A stretch of 64,000 bases of DNA from Daphnia pulex (lineage: Eukaryota > Arthropoda > Branchiopoda > Diplostraca > Daphniidae), in contig NC_060021.1 of assembly GCF_021134715.1 (NCBI RefSeq), forward strand, positions 1,674,001 through 1,738,000. The letters run 5' to 3'. Every line of letters starts with the position of its first letter. Positions within the stretch are counted from its first letter, which is position 1. The notes under the pieces are model-generated. The model was not told where the DNA came from. It worked only from the letters and a program-made list of their open reading frames with translations, and ran no database searches. A program made the position numbers and the translations under genes. Shown one piece after another: positions 11,490 through 21,700 of the stretch.

Positions 11490-14020
11490 CTACACATTGT
11501 TGACACTAATAATCTGATTGATCCAGCTGATGAAGGAAGACACTTAATTGACGTAAACGCCGGGAACCTGAGCACGACCACAGCCGAAACCCCAGCTAAC
11601 CAAACCACTCAATTCATAATAGCCTTCATCTTCACAGACCAAAGGACCTCCACCATCACCCTGTAAATATGAAAATTTCCCAAAAAATTAATTCTGTTCT
11701 TCCTTTGATTTCATTTTGGCTGAGTTTTACCTGACAGGTGTCGTTGCCGGCCTCTCCACCGGCGCAGAAACTAGACGCTGTCATGATGAAAATCTTTTCA
11801 GTCACAGCGTTGATTTGTCTAACGCATTCACTTTCGCTGACGATAGGAACATCGGCCTCTCTGACCCGCAATGGAATGGGCCCAGTTATAGAAAAGAACG
11901 CCAATCAGTTAATGATGATTCTTTAACTTTTTAACCGCCTAAATGAAAAGCGACTTAATTTCTCCCATGTATCCGTAACCAGTGACCGTGCATCAACGAC
12001 CCGTCTCTGGGACAGAGCCTCTTGATGGCAAGCAAATGATGCATATACCTGGTTTGAGTTCAGCATGGCCTTGCAGTTTGAGCAGGGCGATATCGTTGTC
12101 CAGGGTCTGGCTGTTGTGATTGTGGTGAATGTAAGTTGTGGCTACGCGTAATGTCTGAGCACCAGGACTTCCATAACTATTCAAATTCAGACATTTTCAT
12201 CTTGAATTCATCGATACCACAATTACGTAGATAACCGAACAATTAAACCCATCGGCTTGTCAAGTCGTGGTCTCCTACGCGAACGTAGATTGCATCACCT
12301 GAACGGACGATACTGTTATTTAAAAGTAATAACTCAATTTTAATAACATTTCAATTGGCAACAATGAATGGGGAAAACCTTACTTGGTGACGCAATGAGC
12401 GGCTGTCAGGACCCATTGGGTTTCAATCAAAGCACCTCCGCACAGGTACTGATTCAACGAGTTTATCAAAGCAACTTGCCAACAATATTCACCGGGTAGA
12501 GCATCGTTTCCTCCAACAACACGAGCCTGGCGGAAGCCTGAGCTCAGCGTAGTAGTGGTGTTGTCGTCTGTGGAACAAAAAGTCAAAAGTTACATACAAA
12601 TGATTATTTAGACTTTCTTTAGACAAATCAATCGTACGGATACCGACAAATCAATCCAATAGTAGGAAAATTCTCTGTATAAGGTATAACCCTCAATGAC
12701 GGACAATTCACGGAGTTCTCGATGGTTACCCTTGACACCGCAAACGAATTTGCTGTTGGGGAGCGGCCTGTGAACAGACGGACGGGGCCCAGATGAGGTG
12801 GCAGCTGTTGAGGAGGTGTTGCAACATCAGTGCCTGGACGAACCATTGGCGTTGTGTTTCTCCCGGTCTGTTGTTTTTCGAAAACAATATCGATCGTTAA
12901 ATGTCCAAACGGACCTTCGAATGCGAAGTAAATTAAGGTTGATTGCTTGTTTGCTTGCCATACCGTGAGAATTCGGATTGAGGCACTTCCACGGAAACGC
13001 CGGACGACGGTTTCAATTCGCGAATGGCTGATTTTTGAGCGCAGCAAACGACTTTGGAACTCGGACAGCGGAACAAGTCGGTAATTTTGGCATTGCCTGG
13101 AAGAAAAATAAATTGAATAATTAAACAATCGCGTTTTACGTGTATCCCCAATTGTAAATCCTGGAAACTTACTGAAGCAAGAGAAGGAGAGAATGGGAGC
13201 CATGCAAGTGCCTGGACAATAAGGTCGGGTGTCGACCACTTGGGGAGCGCTGGTTGGTGTCGTTGTGGTCGTCGTGGTCGTTGACGGCGTACGAGTTCCA
13301 GTCGACTGGGGTCTTTGCGGTGCCGCGTCCAACTTATCTCCACCTAAAGAATTCACGTAACAATTCACAAATTCTGGTAAAAATTGATGGTTTTAATTCT
13401 ATATCTACCAGATGACGGTCATAGCAGCGCCGGCCAGGCTGCTCAGCGGTGGTCCAGCCAACAAAGTGGTCAACGGATTCTTCAACAGATCAGACATGGC
13501 GGAAGCAGGTGCTTTGGTGGGTGGTCGGGATGGTCTGTTGTTCGTCGATCCGCCAGATCCTGAACTGGATCTGGACCCACCCAATTGAGGAGCTGAATCA
13601 CGGGTCTTGGAGTCGCAGCAAATGGAGCCACGCTCGCAGAGATTAGGAGGGTTGTTGACGACGACGGACGGTTTGGAACAGAAAGCCGACATCAATCCTG
13701 GCAAGCAGACACCTGGACAACGTTTAGGTTGTGCGGTGGTTGTCGTCGAAGGAGTGGCTGTAGTGGTAGTAGTTGTTGCTTTAGTTTAAGTTAACGGTGG
13801 TAGGTCGAGCAGTGGTCTATGTTACTGATGCAGATGGCTTTGAACTGCTAGGAGAAGGACGAGCTCCTGAAGTCGGTGCAGTCACGTTATTGGTTTTCTG
13901 TTCGCTTATTCCTCCGCTTCCCTCACGACGACTGATGCAACATTTGCCCCCATTGGCACAAACTGCTTTTGAGTCGATGAAATCGCAGAGATACGAAAAG
14001 AATCCAGTCACACAAGTGCC
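11490..14020 (-). pseudogene. mas: Masquerade-like serine protease homologue, disrupted
   Basis: Masquerade proteins are secreted arthropod serine protease homologues with several N-terminal disulfide-knotted domains; they act in adhesion. On the minus strand three knotted domains are visible (GTCVTGFFSYLC..GGKCC; CPGVCLPGLMSAFC..GSICC; CPGTCMAPILSFSC..VVCC), separated by T/P-rich linkers. The protease-like domain follows (RVVGG activation site, TAAHC, DNDIALLKL). Its active serine is replaced: GDGGGPL instead of GDSGGPL, as in true masquerade. Exon bounds I can place: 14020-13817, ..-13409, 13344-13173, 13096-12964, 12859-12730, 12567-12384, 12312-12249, 12182-11993, ..-11716, 11658-11490. 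Lesions: TAG 13819-13817; frameshift in the linker of exon 12859-12730; TGA 11995-11993 just before CTVTGYGYMGE; missing donor/acceptor around 11960/11890; TAA 11546-11544 seventeen codons before the normal end. The 5' exons are not found. Identity is firm; disruption is as read. Confidence 0.85.
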
Positions 14021-15260
14021 CTGTTAAACAACAAATTCAATTCGTATAAATGTTGTCGATTTAAAAAAGAGCATTTAGGTTCAAATACTTGGAGGAAAGG
14101 AAAGAATGAAAAAAAGAGGGGACCAGACTTTCTTTTTCTACCTTTTCTTCCCTCGGGCACGATTTACCCGAAAAGCCTATGCGCAAACCACATCGGGTGA
14201 GCCAAATAAAAATCTGCTGTTAACGGCACCCCTTCACAATGCAACGCGCCGCTAAGGGGTCGGCTTGACCCATACCTTTGGATCTTAATAAGGTCTATAA
14301 GAACAAACTAAACTATATGAAGGCGAGCGCAAAATCAGCCGGAGAATATAGACTTTTAGCGGAATTGCAGTTGTTTCCAGCCTCGTATACGTGCATCAGA
14401 CATAAATTATACAACATCGTATTAATATTACGGTACCGAGTTGTACAGAGTATAGGCCTACTATAACATACATAGGCTATATATATATAGCAGTCTTAAC
14501 ATACAGTATTGCAATAAAATGTCAGCATATGCGAGCATGTGTTCAGGCATTGCGAATAAACTTTGAAGGATCACAACAAATTGTCTCTCAGATTGAAAGT
14601 ATATTGTCTGATGGGGAATTTACAGAAAAATAAAAGGAGAGAAAATTGGTTATGTAAGAGTACAGTCGCGGCTGAAAGTTTCTATACGTGTAGCTCAAAA
14701 ATACGCCTTTTTACTGTGTATAGAGAGAAATTGAGAACACCAGCAGTTAATAGATTTGGTCAATGGGAGTATACCGTGTCACACAAGGGTGAAAATAGAG
14801 ATTGAAGTGTATAATAAAATCGTTCCCCTTTATAAACGAATGTGTATGAAAAGAACAGACCGAACAGAGAAAATGTGCAATGCGCCAGGTGTGTCTATAA
14901 TAGGTGTTGAATACCAATCTATTTAGTATAGTTGGCAGTTCGGTCGTCAACCTATAAGTGGTATAAGTTGTATATAAAGTATAAAAGCTGTGCAGGTGCT
15001 GTGCTGTGACAATATAGCCTAGTTTAATATGACGCACCGTTCTATTACACAAAGTTCATTGCCCTTCGCCTTATTATATGTACAGCCAACTGTTTTGGTT
15101 TTTGGGGGGGTTTTGTTTTGTTTGTTTCATACTTACGTAGCCTACATAGAGTAGGGAAAATGCGCATAATCTCTCGCTCTATTATTACTCAATATTTAAA
15201 TTTTTTTTTGCTAAACCATCGAATATAAATGGGGACACCGCAAATAATGAAAAATGAATG
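14021..15260. other. No gene recognised
   Basis: The missing N-terminal exons of the masquerade-like gene are not visible here. I saw no further CPGxC knot on the minus strand. The sequence is AT-rich with no motif-bearing frame. It ends at the Copia target duplication AATGA (15261-15265). Confidence 0.45.
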
Positions 15261-15265
15261 AATGA

Positions 15266-15349
15266 TGTTGTATGAAATCCAACTCAAGCGTGCCCAACTA
15301 TGGTTGCCAAACCATAGAGTTGCTGAACCCCATTCCTACCCTCTTCTCT
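15266..15349 (+). repeat. 5' LTR of Copia element, first part
   Basis: Matches the first 84 bases of the 3' LTR (23264 onward), with one clear substitution. The match stops at CCTCTTCTCT, where hAT sequence takes over. Confidence 0.93.
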
Positions 15350-18300
15350 TTGGTATTTACCTCTTATATTACTCTTATCTTATATTTGGTACCACGTTAT
15401 TTGGATTTACACAAACGAGCTGCTGTATCTTTTTTTAGGCAAAGGTGATAAACATCTGACGCTTCAAACCATTACAGAATTTATATTCAATAACAAACTT
15501 TCTTTTTATTGGCAGTTTCCTGTAAACCTTTTTTGGCTACGATTCAATACGCCGAAAATTATTTGAACCTAGTTTACATAGCCTGATTGTATTGGCCTTA
15601 TGATTTACTCCTCGTGTTTCGTTATTTCACCTGGTACGTTGATTATCTGGCAGTTTTTCATCGATTAATACTTATTTATTGATTAAATTCATTTAAATAC
15701 AGATGACAAGCCCAAAACCGCAAATGGCTCGTCGCAATTCCGGAAATCATTCTGATGACATCCTTTTGGATATCAACAGCCCCAACTCTCCTTCTTGGAG
15801 CTCAAGTACCTCTGGCTCTTCAAATTCATTGGCTAACACACCCGCTCCTACCTTCGATCACGATGAAATTTCTTTTATCGGTCCGGCTGCATCCTCGGCT
15901 CGCGGAAGATCAAACCTCCGAGGACGACGTTGAAGTTCAGTATCAGCCAAAAGAGTTTCGAGTTCGAGAAGCAGTTCAAATCAAAGGCCCCAATCTGTAC
16001 CCCCACCAAAGAGGAGGGAGAGGGACAATGGAGAGGAACAAGAAGAGCATGTCACTCCAACTGGCAAGATTTCCAGGTCGGCTATATGGAAACATATGAC
16101 GATGGTTGAAGATAGTGATAATCAGATCATTTGAAATCTATGCCCGACTGAGCGACTCCTTAACGGCAAGCCTAAAAATGTTTTTGCGTATCACGGGACA
16201 ACAACTACGCACATCACTCATTTAAGACGGCAGCATGGAAACGTCATTGATGTTCGTGACTTCCCTCCGGAATCGAGTGGTTCAAGCCCATCCGTCCATG
16301 ACTACATGGTTGAAGGCCGATTCGGGAAGAAGATAGTGCCGCGTCCCAGCGAAAGAGTAAAGGCGATCACTGCAGCTCTAGCCGGATTCATCTATTTGGA
16401 TCTCCGTCCAGCTTCGTTTGTGGAGGGCCGTGGCATTCGTTGGCTACTCCACGTTCTTGAGCCTCGCTACATCATACCAGATCGTACGACTTTGATGAGG
16501 ACGCATCTTGTCGACCACTACCACAACGCAAAGAAGGTCGTCATTGATAAGCTACAAGATTCCATCCACCTCTCTCTTGGATCGGACATGTGGACCGATG
16601 ATCATCGCAGATTGGGCTACCTTTCAGTCATCGTCTCATTTATCACGTCAGACTGGAAATTCGTCCGGTTTGTTCTGTCCAACAGGCACCTTGACGACCA
16701 TCATACTGGCAAGAATATTGCCGATGCAATCAACAAGACCATGCAGGAATTCGGCCTCGCATCGGCCAAGCCGACTTATGTGACCGATGAGGGGGCAAAC
16801 ATGAAGTGCGCTGGACACATTTTGAAATTTCCTCGCTCACCATGTGTTGCGCACAAAATCGATTCGGCCATCTCGGTTGACACCCTCTCCCAGATTCCAG
16901 AAATCGTAGCCATCTTCTTAAAATTTGCAAATATTCTCACATTCTTTCGGTATAAAGCAGCAGAGGTGACCAAGAAACAAAAGGAGCTTAAGGCTCTGTT
17001 GGATGCCATACCGGAAAACGTGGACGAAAGCAATCATAATCTTCAAGACCATTGCTACGCGGCAGCTGATACCAGTAATCCTCAAAAGATTACCACGCTT
17101 AAGACGGACTGCAAGACTAGATGGAATAGCAAATGTCTACAGATACAGTCCATTCTCGACAACTTCCGGGTCATCAACGAGATGCTTGACTACCACAAGT
17201 CCGACCTGAAGATCACCCACTCCGAACGAAAACTTCTTCAGCAGCTCCTAGAGTTCCTGACAACTTTTCAAGAAAGCTCTGAGCTCATGCAACGGGACCT
17301 CACTCCAGAGATTTCAAACGTTCTGCCCACCATCGCCTGCATGAAGCTGATGGCATGCTACGTGAGGGGAGAGATGGACATGGACATGGAATTCGCAAAT
17401 ATGGACGAACTTCCTACTAGGATGGAGGAGGAGAACCAACATTGTGATGATGGCGAAGAAGATTATGACCCGCCAGTGCAGCATCCAATTTTAATTGCAC
17501 TGAAGAAGAAGATGTTCGATGCTCTCCAGAAACGTTTCGCTGAATTTGAAGAAGATCCGCAGTACAAATTGGCGTCTACATTGGACCCTCGCTGGAAGGC
17601 CTCCTTCGGATTCAAGTTTGAGGATGATTTCATCCGCGGGATAGATGTATTCGAGACATCCATCGGCCGAGTTTCAGCTGAGGTGCTCCCCACTACTGAG
17701 ACTCAATCATCATCAACCGCGGCATCCCCTGATTCCCATCAATCTGGTTCGAAAAGGCCAGTCTCTCAGTCTCAGCTATCTATACTAATGAGCAAGATGC
17801 GCAAACGCAACCCTCCGCTGGAAGATATCAAAATGCTGAGAATGGAAGTGTCCACTTATCTTGCCATCCCAGATATAGCAGAGCATCAAACGGCAGATTG
17901 TAACCTTCTTTTATGGCGGAAGGATCGCCAGTCAATGTTTCCGAAACTTTCCAAAGTTGCCAGGAAAGTTTTCAGCGTTATGCCGTCGGCTGCGATGAAT
18001 GAGAGGCTCAATAGCACTGCTGGCAGAACATTGACTGCAGATAGGTCTTGTTTGGCCCCTCAAAATGTGGATATGAGTTTGTTTTTGTTTTATAATACCC
18101 CTCCCGAAATGTATGCACCCAAATTGGCTGATGCTCTTACAAAATAGAAGGGAAAAAAAGGAAGGAATAAAGACAACTAAAATCGAGAAAATACAACACA
18201 TTCATTCATGTAATAACGGTTGAAAGTTGCATGTTTTTTTACACTTTTTCTCTTTTAGTATAAACTAGAAATTACGATCTTGAAACGTGATTTAAAGAGG

Positions 18301-18528
18301 GTCTCCCTGTTGAGAGTAAATTATGGTATGATAGTCAACTTTTAGTCGCATTTTCGACTTTTCGACTTTTAATCGACTAAAAGTCGACTTTTCGACTCTA
18401 CATAAAAAGTTCGGAAAAGTTCGGTAAAAGTCGATTAAAGTCGACTTTTTTCGACTCGACTCGACTTTCCATTTTACAAAAGTCGGTCGACTTCGACTCG
18501 GCATTTTTAAGTTCGGTACACGCCACTG
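15350..18528 (+). mobile_element. hAT DNA transposon inserted in the Copia 5' LTR, left end missing
   Basis: The right end reads GTACACGCCACTG at 18516-18528 and abuts LTR sequence, fitting a hAT terminal inverted repeat ending CACTG. The matching start (CAGTGGCGTGTAC) is not found at the left junction. About 26 bases of LTR (present at 23348-23373 in the other LTR) are also missing there, so a deletion probably removed the left junction. The subterminal region 18345-18500 is dense in the motif GTCGACTTTT/AAAAGTCGAC, typical of transposase-binding repeats. A hAT transposase frame fills most of the element. Confidence 0.88.
15703..18147 (+). pseudogene. hAT transposase with BED zinc finger, two in-frame stops
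   Basis: One reading frame of 2,445 bases spans the whole protein but for two TGA codons, at 15931-15933 and 16132-16134. After a Ser-rich N-terminus comes a BED finger (SAIWKHM, then x-N-L-C and HITHLRRQH). The catalytic region has a DxWT motif (GSDMWTDD), a second acidic motif (VTDEGANM) and the CVAHK helix. The C-terminal dimerisation domain follows (LLLWRKDRQSMFPKLSKVAR, NERLNSTAGR). The second TGA replaces the first zinc-binding cysteine of the BED finger (stop-N-L-C). The rest (16135-18147) is open. Family: hAT, BED-finger group. The copy cannot make full-length transposase without recoding. Confidence 0.92.
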
Positions 18529-18687
18529 ATCAGTACTACTCTTTCTATTTCTCTTTAGTTCTCAAGAGGGTAAGAACTCAAGTCTTTTGTTCAGTTATAT
18601 ATATGTGTGGAAGTTATCAGCAAATATATTGTGTTGTGTTGAGACCAATTGTGTGTGTTCTAATTTGTTAGAATAATTATTACAATA
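18529..18687 (+). repeat. 5' LTR of Copia element, second part
   Basis: Resumes the LTR at ATCAGTACT and runs to TTACAATA, collinear with 23374-23532 of the 3' LTR. It shows a few substitutions and small indels (for example GTACTACTC against GTACTCCTC). Confidence 0.93.
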
Positions 18688-18702
18688 GATTATGGGCCCA
18701 GA
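18688..18702 (+). promoter_or_regulatory. Copia primer binding site
   Basis: Directly after the LTR the sequence is GATTATGGGCCCAGA. GGTTATGGGCCCAG-type sites pair with the anticodon stem-loop of initiator tRNA-Met, the internal (half-tRNA) primer used by Drosophila copia. Position and sequence both fit. Confidence 0.85.
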
Positions 18703-18728
18703 AACACGTTGCTGCCTGGTAACTAACA

Positions 18729-21700
18729 ATGGCCGAACACAAGATCCAAGACCACCAACCTTTTCGGGCAGTAGCCCATTTGCCGAAATTCGACGGCTCC
18801 AACCACCGAGAGTGGAACTTCGAAATCGACCTAGTCTTTCAACATCATGAATTAAAGGACCTAGTCTCGGGAACCGAACTACGTCCAGAAGAGGTAAAAC
18901 ATTTCAAATTCTTTGCTTGCATGCTGGGCGTTTTCTTTGCTTGAACTGCTCTGCCAATATGGCTCATTACTTGCATCACCACTGAGAATAAGAAGCCCGA
19001 TGCAAAAAATAAGGGGTAATTCTTTTGACTGAACATTGTTGCTTGAATTAGACTCTACACAGCTTTAAAAAAAATATATCCCTCTTAGAACTTTTATTGA
19101 ACATTGTTGCTTAAAATAAGATCCTGTTATATTCTCAGAATTAGACTCTTGATCCATTTAATTTAAAAAAGGAAAACTCAAAAACTAGTGACGTTCAGGG
19201 CATGCATACTGTCACTCAGAATCAAGAATCCATATTAGGGACTGGAATGTTCATATCTTCTACACACTATGTCGCATGCACATGTTACTTCAACCAAATG
19301 CCACATTCCTTAACAATGTCACCCTACAGTCAAAATGAGAGAAACTTTATCAGCCTTAACGCTGCGTACATTTGATTCTTTCTTTCTCTACAGCTTAGAC
19401 TGAGAGAAACTTTATCAGCCTTAACGCTGTGTACATTCAATTTTCTTTTCTCTACAGTTAAGACTGAGAGAAACCTTATCAGCCCTAACGCTGTGTACAT
19501 TTGATTCTTTTTTTCTCTACAGTTGATACTGAGAGAAACTTTATCAGCCTTAACGCTGTGTACATTTGGTTTTATTAATTACTATACAGTTGAGATTTAG
19601 AGAAACACATTCTACTAAAATGTTGTCCATATCTCCTACTTATCCTTGTCTTTCTTTTTATAGGAACGAAACGAAGCTGGTGAACTGCTAAATGATGCAG
19701 CCATAAGACTTTGGACAAGGAAGAACATAACGGCCCTTAACTTTATCTTTGCCTCAATCACAAAGAAAATGAAGGAGAATTTGTACACTCCAGGTCTTAA
19801 CGCTGCACAAATATGGACAAAGTTGAACCTGCAGTACCAACTTCAAACTGAAGAACAGTTGCATCTTCTATGGCAACAATACTATGATTTCAAACATACA
19901 GCTGGTATGCTAACTTAATTTTTTTTTAAATATAATAATGCAAACGCTTACATTACCCTGCTTCACTCAATAGGTGATAACATGAGGACCATGATACAAA
20001 AGCTCTCGAACATCGCTGACCAACTGAGAGAAAGAGAACAGGCTCTCCCTGAAGTCCAACTTATCTCAAAGGCCCTAGCCACACTTCCAGAATCCTTCCG
20101 GGTTGTCAGATCCGTTTGGACCAGTGTTCCAGCAGCTGACCGAACCCTTGATCATTTACTTCAACGACTCATCACTGAGGAAAGTGTGCTCAAGTCCTAT
20201 CAAAAGGAAGAACATCCGGAAGAAACTGCGTTCGCCGCAAATGGAAATCCGAAAAGAAAGTTCAACCATGGTCGTGGCAGCCACTCTGGCCATGGAAAAG
20301 AATATCATCATGGACCCACAGAAGGTTATTGATCCCAGAAGCATTCTCACTTTCCTCGTTGACTCAGGGGCCTCCAAGCACATGAGTGACCAAAGAAGCT
20401 TCTTCTCAACCTTCAGACCCATGAATGCAGGCACTTGGTCCGTAAAAGGTAACATCTTTTTTTTCTCATCAAGCATTATTTTCGAAACTAATTTTTTTTC
20501 TCACCCTGATCTTCCAGGCATTGGAGATTCCGAATTGGATGCTCTAGGGACCGGAAACATTGACGTTTTGGTTGAAGTAGACAAAGTAACGACGTCCAAG
20601 ACACTGACAGAGGTTCTCTATGTGCCTGGACTTGGCTCAAACCTTTTCTCGGTCGGAGCAGCAACTGCCAACGGCCTAGTAGCAACATTTGATGACAATA
20701 AGGTAATAATCTTTCACGCTGCTTTCTTAATCAAATTACTCAAAGCATCATTTTTTTCTCTCTCTCTTAAGGTACTATTCAAGAGAAATGGGGAGACTGT
20801 CCTCACTGGGGAGAAGCAAAATGAAACCCTATTTCAGCTTCACATGAAACCCGACATTCAGTCAATCCAGAGTGACACAAACCAAACATGCACTCTCGTC
20901 GCACTCGGTGCAAACCTTCGGGCATCAATGACCACTTGGCATCAGCGCCTAGGTCATCTCGGCTACCAGACTCTCTCGAAAATGGTTAAGGAAGACCAAA
21001 CGATTGACTTGAACATCAACGGTGAATGTAAGGTCCCAGCATCCCTCTGCTCTAACTGTGAGTTTGGAAAATTCTCAAGGCAACCTCTGAAAACAGGCAG
21101 ACACAGAGAATCCAGAATTGGCGAATTGACACATTCAGACGTCTGGGGACCCATCTCTACCACCAGTCTTGGAGGCGCCCGTTACTTCGTCACCTTCAAG
21201 GACGACTTTAGCGGATATATCACCATCTACTTCATGAAAAAGAAAAACGAAATGCCCGCATTAATCCGCCTCTACCACGCCATGCTCCTGAATGAAACTG
21301 GCTACTACATGCTCACGCTTCGATCGGACAACGGCAAAGGAGAGTATGTCAACAAAGAAAATGCCGAGTGGTTTTCTCAACAAGGAATCCGTCATGAAAC
21401 CAGCGCACCACACACGCCAGAACAAAACGGCTCCGCCGAACGCCTCAACCGGACGCTACTAGAATCTGTTCGTTGCATGATCATTGAGAGTGGTATGCCA
21501 GCTTATCTTTGGGCAGAGGCCACATCTTACACAGCATACATAAAAAACCGAGTCCTCTCAAGGACTGGCCAACTCACTCCTTACGAATATTGGAACGAGA
21601 GAAAACCCGACATGACAAACTTTCGAATCTTTGGATCGAAAGTATTCGTTAGAAATCCAATCGTCTCATCAAAACTGCCAAGAAGGATTTTTTGTTGGAC

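Noticed and set aside
11543-11550. Programmed readthrough of the masquerade TAA
   Set aside because: Possible in principle, since a conserved tail follows, but the gene has several other lesions that readthrough cannot explain.
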